From the NCBI GenBank assembly GCA_030867875.1, contig JAOWCC010001589.1:84715537-84779536 (forward strand): a stretch of DNA of 64,000 nucleotides, given 5' to 3'. Shown piece after piece: positions 51,371-62,631 of the stretch. The position numbers and the translations under genes are program-made. The DNA comes from Actinernus sp. WN-2022. Its lineage: Eukaryota > Cnidaria > Anthozoa > Actiniaria > Actinernidae. The notes under the pieces were generated by a model that searched no databases, was not told the DNA's origin, and worked only from the letters and a program-made list of their open reading frames with translations. Positions within the stretch are counted from its first letter, which is position 1. Each line of letters opens with the position of its first letter.

Positions 51371-54340
51371 GAGACTAAAGTCTTTTTAAAGACAGCCGTC
51401 GTATCGCTCCCCCGCTATATAGCTAGTGAGAGAGAATGAAAAGCGCCTTCAAGGTATCGAACTAAATTGTAAACGGGACGAGACTAAAGTCTTTTTAAAG
51501 ACAGCCGTCGTATCGCTCCCCCGCTATATAGCTAGTGAGAGAGAATGAAAAGCGCCCGCTTCAAGGTATCGAACTAAATTGTAAACGGGACGAGACTAAA
51601 GTCTTTTTAAAGACAGCCGTCTTATCGCTCCCCCGCTATATAGCTAGTGAGAGAGAATGAAAAGCGCCTTCAAGGTATCGAACTAAATTGTAAACGGGAC
51701 GAGACTAAAGTCTTTTTAAAGACAGCCGTCGTATCGCTCCCCCGCTATATAGCTAGTGAGAGAGAATGAAAAGCGCCTTCAAGGTATCGAACTAAATTGT
51801 AAACGGGACGAGACTAAAGTCTTTTTAAAGACAGCCGTCTTATCGCTCCCCCGCTATATAGCTAGTGAGAGAGAATGAAAAGCGCCTTCAAGGTATCGAA
51901 CTAAATTGTAAACGGGACGAGACTAAAGTCTTTTTAAAGACAGCCGTCTTATCGCTCCCCCGCTATATAGCTAGTGAGAGAGAATGAAAAGCGCCCGCTT
52001 CAAGGTATCGAACTAAATTGTAAACGGGACGAGACTAAAGTCTTTTTAAAGACAGCCGTCTTATCGCTCCCCCGCTATATAGCTAGTGAGAGAGAATGAA
52101 AAGCGCCTTCAAGGTATCGAACTAAATTGTAAACGGGACGAGACTAAAGTCTTTTTAAAGACAGCCGTCTTATCGCTCCCCCGCTATATAGCTAGTGAGA
52201 GAGAATGAAAAGCGCCTTCAAGGTATCGCCGGAACTAAATTGTAAACGGGACGAGACTAAAGTCTTTTTAAAGACAGCCGTCTTATCGCTCCCCCGCTAT
52301 ATAGCTAGTGAGAGAGAATGAAAAGCGCCTTCAAGGTATCGAACTAAATTGTAAACGGGACGAGACTAAAGTCTTTTTAAAGACAGCCGTCGTATCGCTC
52401 CCCCGCTATATAGCTAGTGAGAGAGAATGAAAAGCGCCTTCAAGGTATCGAACTAAATTGTAAACGGGACGAGACTAAAGTCTTTTTAAAGACAGCCGTC
52501 GTATCGCTCCCCCGCTATATAGCTAGTGAGAGAGAATGAAAAGCGCCTTCAAGGTATCGAACTAAATTGTAAACGGGACGAGACTAAAGTCTTTTTAAAG
52601 ACAGCCGTCGTATCGCTCCCCCGCTATATAGCTAGTGAGAGAGAATGAAAAGCGCCTTCAAGGTATCGAACTAAATTGTAAACGGGACGAGACTAAAGTC
52701 TTTTTAAAGACAGCCGTCTTATCGCTCCCCCGCTATATAGCTAGTGAGAGAGAATGAAAAGCGCCTTCAAGGTATCGAACTAAATTGTAAACGGGACGAG
52801 ACTAAAGTCTTTTTAAAGACAGCCGTCTTATCGCTCCCCCGCTATATAGCTAGTGAGAGAGAATGAAAAGCGCCCGCTTCAAGGTATCGAACTAAATTGT
52901 AAACGGGACGAGACTAAAGTCTTTTTAAAGACAGCCGTCTTATCGCTCCCCCGCTATATAGCTAGTGAGAGAGAATGAAAAGCGCCTTCAAGGTATCGAA
53001 CTAAATTGTAAACGGGACGAGACTAAAGTCTTTTTAAAGACAGCCGTCTTATCGCTCCCCCGCTATATAGCTAGTGAGAGAGAATGAAAAGCGCCTTCAA
53101 GGTATCGCCGGAACTAAATTGTAAACGGGACGAGACTAAAGTCTTTTTAAAGACAGCCGTCTTATCGCTCCCCCGCTATATAGCTAGTGAGAGAGAATGA
53201 AAAGCGCCTTCAAGGTATCGAACTAAATTGTAAACGGGACGAGACTAAAGTCTTTTTAAAGACAGCCGTCGTATCGCTCCCCCGCTATATAGCTAGTGAG
53301 AGAGAATGAAAAGCGCCTTCAAGGTATCGAACTAAATTGTAAACGGGACGAGACTAAAGTCTTTTTAAAGACAGCCGTCGTATCGCTCCCCCGCTATATA
53401 GCTAGTGAGAGAGAATGAAAAGCGCCTTCAAGGTATCGAACTAAATTGTAAACGGGACGAGACTAAAGTCTTTTTAAAGACAGCCGTCGTATCGCTCCCC
53501 CGCTATATAGCTAGTGAGAGAGAATGAAAAGCGCCTTCAAGGTATCGAACTAAATTGTAAACGGGACGAGACTAAAGTCTTTTTAAAGACAGCCGTCTTA
53601 TCGCTCCCCCGCTATATAGCTAGTGAGAGAGAATGAAAAGCGCCCGCTTCAAGGTATCGAACTAAATTGTAAACGGGACGAGACTAAAGTCTTTTTAAAG
53701 ACAGCCGTCTTATCGCTCCCCCGCTATATAGCTAGTGAGAGAGAATGAAAAGCGCCTTCAAGGTATCGAACTAAATTGTAAACGGGACGAGACTAAAGTC
53801 TTTTTAAAGACAGCCGTCTTATCGCTCCCCCGCTATATAGCTAGTGAGAGAGAATGAAAAGCGCCTTCAAGGTATCGCCGGAACTAAATTGTAAACGGGA
53901 CGAGACTAAAGTCTTTTTAAAGACAGCCGTCTTATCGCTCCCCCGCTATATAGCTAGTGAGAGAGAATGAAAAGCGCCTTCAAGGTATCGAACTAAATTG
54001 TAAACGGGACGAGACTAAAGTCTTTTTAAAGACAGCCGTCGTATCGCTCCCCCGCTATATAGCTAGTGAGAGAGAATGAAAAGCGCCTTCAAGGTATCGA
54101 ACTAAATTGTAAACGGGACGAGACTAAAGTCTTTTTAAAGACAGCCGTCGTATCGCTCCCCCGCTATATAGCTAGTGAGAGAGAATGAAAAGCGCCTTCA
54201 AGGTATCGAACTAAATTGTAAACGGGACGAGACTAAAGTCTTTTTAAAGACAGCCGTCGTATCGCTCCCCCGCTATATAGCTAGTGAGAGAGAATGAAAA
54301 GCGCCTTCAAGGTATCGAACTAAATTGTAAACGGGACGAG
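51371..54340 (+). repeat. 109-bp satellite, about 27 copies, higher-order structure
   Basis: The unit (109 or 112 bp) begins GAGACTAAAGTCTTTTTAAA and includes TATCGCTCCCCCGCTATATA, GAGAGAGAATGAAAAGCG and AACTAAATTGTAAACGGGAC. Units are almost identical. They differ only at marked sites: GTCG or GTCT before ATCGC, GCGCC or GCGCCCGC, and ATCG or ATCGCCGG. The order of variants repeats, for example units carrying ATCGCCGG start at about 52141, 53019 and 53788. No coding frame persists. Confidence 0.95.
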
Positions 54341-54787
54341 AAATCAGATCCTGTCTGGAATTGCTCCTATTTCTGTCTCGAAACCGTTCGATTAGTTATT
54401 CAACGGAATAAATTAACGGTCCGAAAAGAATAATATTAACGAAAACGGCTAGCAACTTGTATACAATTTCTCGTATTTCTACATCCGATCAAAGAATGGG
54501 AAAATTAAATCATGTATATGATTACGTTAGTGTCTTAGTTAAACAGATTTGAAACCTTGTTGAGAACAGAGAAGTGCCAAAACTTTTGAGAACCATTGGG
54601 AAAACAGAACAATGGTCCCGGCTGGTTCCGTATCGTAACGGGTAATTTTTTTTGGCCGTAACAAGCTGTAACAAGCCTAACTCATAAATCATAAAATGGA
54701 CGCCTAAATATTATTCACTTTAGAGAGATTCGCGTCGAATCAACATATTAAGTATTCAGTTTAGTGCATTTCTATTTTCCAATTCAG
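54341..54787. other. No gene seen
   Basis: Unremarkable AT-rich sequence between the satellite and the duplicated synthetase exon. The last 20 bases match the intron before exon 6 of the main gene. Confidence 0.5.
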
Positions 54788-55040
54788 GTTATCTGAACAA
54801 ACCAGAGCAGACAGCTCAACCCATCGGCTTTTATCGCACGGCGGCCATGCTGAGTCCCAGGAGAATAAAAACCTTTGTTTTCGTCCGGTTACCGGGGCCC
54901 AAACTATTGTTTTATCCAGATGGCTGACCATTGATAGCGATGGCTGGCTGCACACAGGAGACATCGGCCATTGTGATGATGATGAGTACTTCTACGTTGT
55001 AGACAGACTGAAAGAACTCATCAAGTACAAAGGACATCAG
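54788..55040 (+). pseudogene. Duplicate of synthetase exon 6 with a 107-bp insertion
   Basis: Acceptor (CCAATTCAG), coding sequence [11 protein letters not shown]... [13 protein letters not shown]... [15 protein letters not shown], and donor (CAG|GTGAGT) match 39859-40004 and some intron on both sides. Between the Gln and Thr/Ile codons, 54820-54926 is inserted (107 bp, not a multiple of three), so the exon is out of frame. The inserted piece (GAGTCCCAGGAGAATAAAA) resembles 58540-58580, a dispersed repeat. Other exons of a second gene copy were not found in the window. Confidence 0.85.
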
Positions 55041-55202
55041 GTGAGTATCTTATCTCAATCTCTGGGTCAAACGTGGTGGTATAATTTTGTTAGCTCTTGG
55101 TCAGATCGGCTATCCAATGATGTGACGTCAAACCAGTAATTTACTGTCATTTCTTTCTCCTTGTGAATAAAACTACTTTCCGATTTCAAAAAGATATTCA
55201 AG

Positions 55203-56725
55203 GTGATAAATGATATGGAAAAACTTCAGTTGAAGTTTTTAAAACGTATTTTGGGAGTTCATTCCAAAACTACCAACTTGGCGGTGTATGGTGAATTAGG
55301 AAGAGTACCCTTGATTGTACAAGTTTCTACCCTGGTGGCGAAGTTTTGGTTTCGTATTAAGGATGCGTCTTATCAAAACACTCTCGTCGGTTTAGCTGCG
55401 AGAGTTTGTATCTGTTCTAATCAACAGTCAGTCGTTTTTACCAATTACTTGTTACGTATGTGTGAGTTAAAATCGTTACATGAGTTCAACGTTTCGAATA
55501 AACAATTACCTAATTTAGGCAGATATTTAAAAACAAAATTATATAATCTATTTTCTCTTTACTGGAGGGAACACACTCAACAAAGTCGATCAGGTGGTAA
55601 ATTGCGTACTCTCAGTAAAGTTAAGATCAATTTCGGTTTTGAGAGATACCTTACCGATGCAAATGTTAAGTGTCGTCAAGCTGTAACCAGGTTACGACTG
55701 TCAGCACATCGACTTCCTGTTGAGTCTGGTCGCTACAGCAATATACAATACGATGATCGTAAGTGCACACTATGCAATTCGAATGAAATTGGTGATGAAT
55801 ATCATATTTTAATGTCGTGCGTTCATGGGAAAATTGAACAAGTTAGAAGTTTATTTATGAACGATTTATACAATATCAACAGTTCGTTTGCTATGCTTGA
55901 TCCAAAAGAGCTATTTTTATATATTTTTAGTATGCATGACGATTCTATTGTGAAACTGGTTTTAAGATATTGTAAGGAGGTATTGGATTTATTTAATAAT
56001 TGTAATAATACTTGATTTACTATATTTGAATTTAATATTCAGATCGTACTTTCATATATATATATATTTAAATATATTGATGTATATGAATTTGTATCCT
56101 AATGTGCCAAAGTTGGTGTTTAATGGATTAAAGATTATTATTATTATAAGCTTCATATCATAACATGGATGTTGCCGATGAAATGTCATTTATCTGTACA
56201 AGCATGTTTTTGTGCATAAATGATGCCTGCTTTGATGTTACATCATATAAATGAAAATATAAACCTTTACTGAGTCTCATAGACCGCTACATCCAAATAA
56301 ATAAATATTCTACTATTTGTTTTATGTATTTTGTTTATTATTAGTTCGTTTTTAATATGTAATATTGTAATTATTCAGTATTTTTTAGTTTTATTAGGTA
56401 TATTCAATCTATTGTAAAGCGCTTAGAACAGCAATGTATAGGCGATATAAAAATTGTATTATTATGTAGAATCGATATTAATGGTACCCATTCATTCAGG
56501 AATAAATATCAGAAACTTATATTAGATTGCCATGCAGCTTTGTTTTAGTCACTTCCAGGCCTAGATTTTAACTTAGGTTTTTATAATTGTTGATATTTAT
56601 ATGTCTCATTTGTATAATTATGTAATAGTGTAATGATATTTAGATTTAGAGGGCTACAAGTTGATAAGTGTAATTAACACTATTACGTACTACCCTCGGT
56701 AAATAAAGCCGTTATTATTATTACT
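55203..56725 (+). pseudogene. LINE C-terminal region and 3' end, 5'-truncated
   Basis: The open frame 55203-56015 (270 codons) contains MEKLQLKFLKRILGVHSKTT, VYGELGRVPL, GGKLRTLSKV and CTLCNSNEIGDEYHILMSC, the segment after the reverse transcriptase domain in cnidarian CR1-like LINEs, with a zinc-knuckle-like Cys/His set. Stop at 56013-56015. The 3' part runs to an AATAAA signal and an ATT-repeat tail near 56700. The catalytic domains are missing. Same family as the remnant at 3540-4990. Confidence 0.75.
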
Positions 56726-56850
56726 ATAAAGAATTTGACGTTATAGGCACTATAATGAACTAATGTCCAAGCATCGTCAACAAGGCCAATGACATTATCA
56801 GTCAGATCTGTTCCTGATGAAGCTGTAATGGCCACCCTCAGCTGTGCCTG

Positions 56851-57410
56851 TATGGACCACTACACCGATTAGATTGTACCAGTAGTTGGGATCCTTCTCT
56901 GCATCTGAAATATCGAATCAAACGAGCCGTTTGTATGGACCACTACACCGATTAGATTGTACCAGTAGTTGGCATCCTTCTCTGCATCTGAAATATCGAA
57001 TCAAACGAGCCGTTTGCCGTATGGACCACTCAGTACACCGATTAGATTGTACCAGTAGTTGGCATCCTTCTCTGCATCTGAAATATCGAATCAAACGAGC
57101 CGTTTGTATGGACCACTACACCGATTAGATTGTACCAGTAGTTGGCATCCTTCTCTGCATCTGAAATATCGAATCAAACGAGCCGTTTGTATGGACCACT
57201 ACACCGATTAGATTGTACCAGTAGTTGACATCCTTCTCTGCATCTGAAATATCGAATCAAACGAGCCGTTTGTATGGACCACTACACCGATTAGATTGTA
57301 CCAGTAGTTGGGATCCTTCTCTGCATCTGAAATATCGAATCAAATGAGCCGTTTGTATGGACCACTACACCGATTAGATTGTACCAGAAGTTGGGATACT
57401 TCTCTGCACC
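56851..57410 (+). repeat. 83-bp tandem repeat, about 6.7 copies
   Basis: Unit TATGGACCACTACACCGATT...CCTTCTCTGCATCTGAAATA...ACGAGCCGTTTG, period 83, with one 86-89 bp variant near 57020. The period is not a multiple of three, so the open frame through it is incidental. Confidence 0.92.
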
Positions 57411-57589
57411 TGAAAATGGACCTTTTGCAGGATACGATCACGTGATTGTCTGGAGGACAAAAAAACGCACTTGTACGACGCGATTGGTAATGTTATTAGA
57501 AAAACCATTTGTAAATGATATCTTCCACCTCCAATCGATGTCAATATTTCTAACTCACTGCATTTTTGAAGAAAGTATGCCCTCCAGAA

Positions 57590-57810
57590 AAGCCTTTCAA
57601 TTCCCATGGGATCACAAGCTAAATTCATTGGTTGTTGAATTGCTATATCAGCATGTAACTTTTTCCAGTAAAGCCTTTCCCATGGGATCACGAGTGCAAT
57701 TCATTTGTTATCGACGTGATATATCAGCATGTGACTGTTTCCAGTAAAGCCCACAAGCTGAATTCATTTGTTGTATTTAAGTGATATCATCACATGACTG
57801 TTTCCTGCAA
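57590..57810. repeat. Three diverged repeats of about 65-85 bp
   Basis: Blocks with CCCATGGGATCACAAGCT, AATTCATTTGTTGT, TATCAGCATGTGACTGTTTC and CCAGTAAAGCC recur three times, increasingly decayed. Confidence 0.6.
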
Positions 57811-57927
57811 AATGCCAATTGGCTTAGTGGTTACCGGATCATTCATATTGTACAAATCATCAATTTTAGCGTCTCCCTGTTCTTTAATAAGCTGTAGTAA
57901 TGTAGATACAGAATATAAATACAATAT

Positions 57928-58063
57928 CGAAATATGCCAATATTTTGTCCACCGACATTATCTGATCCGAGAAGAGAACAGTTTCCAAAAGCGAAGCTCA
58001 AGGGAAACTGTGAGCTTCGAGGATCAGATAATGTCCAAGAAAAAATATCAGGGTATATTTCGA
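57928..58063. repeat. Hairpin repeat
   Basis: GACATTATCTGATCC (57955) is mirrored at 58021-58035, with outer ATATTTTGTCC/AATATC blocks and an inner GAAACTGTGAGCTTCG pair. From 58064 to 59214 there is no recognised gene. It includes the 3' flank of GTF2E2 and a repeat piece at 58540. Confidence 0.6.
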
Positions 58064-59214
58064 CGCCTCAATGTAGGTTATTGTTGTTATCATCCTTCAA
58101 ATATTTTCTATGATGCACGCTAATATGCTCACAGGGGGTGTATTCGCTGATATTTCCCGCTCGTGTCACATGATGCATTCAACCAATCACACACGAGAAA
58201 ATATTTGATGGGTTATAAATTATCTACAATATTGGAACAGCGTAGAACTGACAAAGTATAAAGTTACAGTAGTGTAATAATTTCCAATTTAACCTCTTCC
58301 CCCTAGTACAATGTTTACTCACTGTTAGTTCTTCCACTACTCTAAGCTTAATGTGTAAATTTCACAAATCTTTTACTTCACTTCTGTTCTAGGCTACTAA
58401 GTGGAGTTATTTAGAGAAAGTGCACTAAATTTTGTTAAATAGTTGGTTGATAAATATATACCATTAAGTAAAATCCTCTCCTTAGGAAGACTGTACACTG
58501 TATAGGCTTCCCTTCCTCCTCAACATGGGGTTTGATCACATGGAAGCCATGTTGAGTCCCTGGAGAATAAAAAAACTTTGTTTTTGCCAACTAAACTTGT
58601 TTTGAAACTGCTCCGGTGTGAAACTGAAGGGACACAATGTTTGATTCTAACCAACATGGCCACCATGAAACCATGTCAACACACAAGTTTACACATTAAA
58701 AATTTTGTTGCAACACTGTATACTGCTACAAATGTGAAGACAAAAGGGACAGGTCATTAATAAAAGGGGACTAGTGCGAATGAAAACACGTACCTCTCCC
58801 AATTTTCTTATTTAGATACTTTGGGCCCCCCTCGCATATTTTGCAGCAGCTCTCCAAACCGATGACCATTCTCTAAGGGCCTAGCTACTTGAAAATTATG
58901 ACATTTTGAGAATTATTGGAGGTCGTCAATGATATTGAGTTTTAAGCCTGATCATAGATACCAACGCCATGTGTGTGAACGATAACTGAGTGTTTTTATC
59001 TATGCACTATGGAATGGTACGTTCGAGGATGATTAAGGGGAAGAAATTGTACTGTAAATGGGGTGATCATGAATCTTTCCAGTCTTTCCAAAGTCTGAGA
59101 TAGGGAAACCATTTCAAAGTCAGAGCATGCCATATGGTACAAAATGTAACTGCCATAAGTTATTGCTGTAACTTTCCACTCACACAAAATCTGATCTATT
59201 GTGGTAAATGTTAT

Positions 59215-60054
59215 CTAGTGCTCCTCTGTGTAATCTTTAAGTGTACTTTCATCCAAATGAACATTCAATTTTTTGAACTGCTTTCTCTTCTTAGATTTCT
59301 TCCGCTGTGGCATCTGCTGTTGCCGCTTTAACCCAGAATCCTGCATGGTCGTAATACCAGCATTCACTAAATATTTGTCAATATCAGCTTCACCGATGCC
59401 ATCTACTGAGACTGCCCTCCAGTGCTTTTGAAACTCTTCATCAATCTCAATTGCATGTCCTTTATTATTATAGAAGAGCACAACTTTCTTATCAGTTGTC
59501 CTTGTGATGAACAAAATTCGGCTACTAACAGCCCTAACTACATTATCCGCGTCTGGGAGACTCTCTCGGATATCATCCAAAAGTACTCCTCCTAAACCTT
59601 TCTCTTCGTGCTTTTCAATGAGCCTAACCAGCTGCTTTTTATCCTTGATGTGGTATTTGGGATTGAACGAGAACTTTCCATCCCTGTAACTTAGCTTGTG
59701 GTTCTCTCTCAATGCCTCGTTCCCTAACCAAGCCTTGTCATTAGGGTTAATATCCGTGTAGTTAATTTGGTCAAGAATTTCTTCCAAAGTCAGTGCCTCG
59801 AAGTTTCGTTGTAGATGTCTTTTCTTCATGAAGTCAACTATAGCTGCAATCACCACAAACCGTTTCTTACTTCTAAACTTGGGATTCTTATCCAGAGAAG
59901 GGTATGGGGTTTTTTTGGGCTGTAAGAGCTCTTTCGGTAGGTATTTTGGTGGTGGTTTCGGTTTAGCAGATTTCGATTTCTTTGACTCGACAGTCGGTTG
60001 ACTAATACTTCGTTTTTTGAAGTCTTGTAAATCCTTGAGGAGCGAAGGATCCAT
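59215..60054 (-). CDS. GTF2E2: Transcription initiation factor IIE subunit beta
   Basis: The protein is the beta subunit of TFIIE, which with TFIIE alpha joins the RNA polymerase II pre-initiation complex and helps recruit TFIIH in the nucleus. The 279-residue product starts MDPSLLKDLQDFKKR, as does the vertebrate protein, and is close to its usual length (291 in human). A basic Lys/Pro-rich N-terminal linker precedes a first winged-helix region (about 58-132: FVVIAAIVDFMKKRH ... LTLEEILDQ ... KFSFNPKY) and a second (about 135-200: GLGGVLLDDIRESLP ... VLFYNNK). EEFQKHWRAVSVD and the basic tail PQRKKSKKRKQFKK follow. The ATG at 60054 was chosen because MDPSLL is conserved. An in-frame ATG 14 codons upstream exists. 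No introns. A 5' neighbour is divergent at 61043. Confidence 0.93.
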   Translation of the reverse strand: MDPSLLKDLQDFKKRSISQPTVESKKSKSAKPKPPPKYLPKELLQPKKTPYPSLDKNPKFRSKKRFVVIAAIVDFMKKRHLQRNFEALTLEEILDQINYTDINPNDKAWLGNEALRENHKLSYRDGKFSFNPKYHIKDKKQLVRLIEKHEEKGLGGVLLDDIRESLPDADNVVRAVSSRILFITRTTDKKVVLFYNNKGHAIEIDEEFQKHWRAVSVDGIGEADIDKYLVNAGITTMQDSGLKRQQQMPQRKKSKKRKQFKKLNVHLDESTLKDYTEEH

Positions 60055-61042
60055 AGTGATTGTAAGAAATGCGCTCCTTGCCGAAGAAGGAAACAAAATT
60101 GAGACTTTTCAAGGAGAACAAAAAATTCCTTTGAGAAACAAAATGTCCGGAGGACAACTTCTGCTCTTACAGGAAAACCGCTGGCTCGCTGTATTAATGT
60201 ACGGTGCGACTAAACCACAGGGTACCCAAACGATATAATCATAATCAACTTTATTCGTGGTGGTATTGCTTACAAAAATATTACGATTACAATAAAAAAT
60301 CTATCTAGCTAAACGTGAAAGTAATAGTAAAAGTAAACGTGAAAGTAAACGATTGTATTTGTAATATTATTTTTTAAATCACTGGGTCTTAGAATACGGT
60401 TATTGCAATCCAGTAATTACAATCAAATATTACATAATTAGGATACAGTGATGGATTAAGGTTCGAGGAAAAACTCTGTATAATTAGATTATAATCATTA
60501 TTGTTGCAGTGTCGTCGTTATTATTATTATTATTATTATTATCATCATCATCATTACCTGCATTTTGCCAGGTAATAAAATAATTGCAATGTCAAATGAT
60601 TAATATTTAACAATTATTCACCGAAGTGGAGGTATTCACTGACACTGAGGTGAATAATTGTTTTAGTATATACCACACTTCAGGTGAATAGCCAACACCA
60701 AATAGTTATTTTATTTTCTGTCAAATGGACAAAAATTCGCGCGAGGTTCTCGCTGCTTCACTGGGCTCGGAGGTGAATATGAAATCATATTCACTGTTTG
60801 AGTAGCCAATCAGAGCGCGCGAAAAGTGATATTCACTGGTGTGGTATATACTAATTGCATTTATAGTAAATTAATTCATTTTGTACTTTTTGTAGCCTGA
60901 ATTATTCGCTAACTATTTGAAAATATTAGTGAGTTTGGGTTTCCTGTGGCATAGGAGTTCCGCTGACCCGCCATAAAGTGGAAATAGTTTTGGCGCGAAA
61001 TTTCATACAATATTATCGAGGGAGTTCGTTTCTATCCTCAAA
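60055..61042. promoter_or_regulatory. Intergenic region between two divergent genes
   Basis: These 988 bases separate the start codons of GTF2E2 (minus) and the acidic-protein gene (plus), so both promoters should lie here. I see no TATA box at a convincing place. A MITE-like repeat occupies 60608-60856, and (TTA)n/(TCA)n microsatellite sequence lies at about 60518-60557. The stretch 60236-60300 resembles a minus-strand LINE tail. Confidence 0.4.
60608..60856. repeat. MITE-like inverted repeat
   Basis: Inverted blocks: AGTATATACCACAC (60665) and GTGTGGTATATACT (about 60839), and GGTGAATA/TATTCACT pairs. It contains AGCCAATCAGAGCGCGCG, as do other coral-type hairpin elements here. Confidence 0.5.
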
Positions 61043-61380
61043 ATGTCAACTACTGTGGACGTAATTCAGGTAAAGTTCCGAAAATATTACATCATCATAT
61101 TTAATTTTACTACGGGCTAATAATGGAGTAATATTTTCAGCCTTTAGTGGTAAATGACGATCTTTTCGATGCCGAACTCGAAGACAGCGATGGCGCGCAA
61201 GAAGACGGCGTCTCTGAATCTGATGCGGATGAGAAACAAGAAGAAGTGGATGAACCATCTGACGACGAAGCGGATGAACCTAATGAAAATGAATTGTTTT
61301 CGAGGAATGAAAGCTCTAGTGAAGATGCTGGAGAGGAAGAGTCTATAAACAAGATCAAAAATGCTAGCAGGAGACCCAGG
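61043..61380 (+). CDS. Unrecognised acidic protein, first two exons
   Basis: Exon 1 (61043-61069) encodes MSTTVDVIQ and ends CAG|GTAAAG. Exon 2 (61141-61380) follows TATTTTCAG and encodes PLVVNDDLFDAELEDSDG, then a long Asp/Glu/Ser-rich stretch (for example ESDADEKQEEVDEPSDDEAD) and KIKNASRRPR. Phases fit (0). The second donor would be AGG|GTTGGT, which is weak. The composition suggests an intrinsically disordered N terminus of a nuclear or nucleolar protein, but I do not recognise the gene. Later exons are probably beyond the MITE at 61566-62631 or outside the window. It is divergent from GTF2E2, which may share regulation. Confidence 0.6.
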
Positions 61381-61565
61381 GTTGGTTGAATTTTGTAGGT
61401 CGTTTTCTGTAGCTTTAATTCAGTTGCAGTGCCTTAATACAACGCGACGGTGTATAGCGAGCATGAAGTCAGAAGACCACCAGTTCGAAGCGGATTGAAA
61501 CAGTTGATCAGTTGTTTTAAGGAGATACCCATCTTTACTTATGTATCTATCAATATTACATGTAA

Positions 61566-62631
61566 TGCATCAGTCAATTCCAGCAATGCCCATCCCCCTC
61601 CCGGGATATGGTGGGGCATTTGCATACTTTGAGGTCCCGGGAGTGGGGCATTTGTAACCTTATATCGGCCCGGGGGTCGGGCATTATTCTACCACGGGGC
61701 ATATGGTGGGGCATTTGACACTGCCGAAAATAATTCTGGGAAAGAGACTGCAGGTCTCGTGGTAACGACGTCATACTGTATCAAGTAAAAGAAACCAATA
61801 AATCTGAGTTGTTGTAATTATTCCAGCTGCCTGTGGATTCTATCTATTTCTCTAAACCTAGAAACCTGCAGTTTATACCGTCTTATCCACGTTATTTGTA
61901 TACGCTAGGACACGAAAAAGCCGGGAAACCTATGGATGTTTAATTTTTACAATATATAGCTAGAAAATAGCAGTTCTCGTACGTTCACCGCCCATCTAAC
62001 ACTGATCTGCAATCCTGTATTCTTAACTCTACGCTACGCTAAAATGTTAATTCAGCAGGCACTCGGGGCCCAAGCTCTGCTGGTCCGAGTTGGAAACGAT
62101 ATCAAGTAGTTTGTTTACAAATATACACTGTTTGCTGCTGTCCACCGGACGAACAGAAGTCACACTATTAATTATTATAAAAGTCTGTCATGTGGTTTTA
62201 ATAAGCGCTTATTGTATAACGTTAACCGCGGTGCGAATGATTATTAGGAATTAAATATAAACTATGTAAATTAATACCATTTTGTTCCAGGCAGCTCAAT
62301 AGCATAATCACTGATACAGCAGTGAGTATAAATACAAATACAAAACAAGATGGCGGATCTACAAAACCGTAACGGAAACTATCAATGAATAGATAGAGAA
62401 GTAGCACTTCTCTGCGCCTTGTGCATTTGCATGGAATTAAACTTGGGCAGTGTATCGTTATGGATGTGCCCGGGGGTGGGGCATTTTCCTTACTTCTTTG
62501 GCTCCACTGTGGGGCATTTGAACACCTTGCTTGTCCCCACCGTGGGGAATTTGGAAAAAAATAACGAAAATGACTAATGCCCGGGGGTTGTCCCGGGGAG
62601 GGGATGGGCATTGCTGGAATTGACTGATGCA
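61566..62631. mobile_element. MITE with TGCATCAGTCAATTCC termini and GGGGCATTTG repeats
   Basis: The ends TGCATCAGTCAATTCCAGCA (61566) and mirror (ending 62631) are perfect over about 30 bases, flanked by TAA (61563-61565, 62632-62634). GGTGGGGCATTTG-type phrases recur at both sides (about 61609, 61642, 61707, 62476, 62510, 62540). The centre is non-coding. It is the same class as 22831-23320. Confidence 0.8.

Noticed and set aside
51371..54340. Possible array of small RNA genes
   Set aside because: The 109-bp unit does not match any snRNA, 5S or tRNA that I recognise and lacks tRNA A/B boxes; treated as satellite DNA.
56886..57128. 80-codon open frame with repeated protein sequence
   Set aside because: It arises from the 83-bp tandem repeat, whose period is not a multiple of three.
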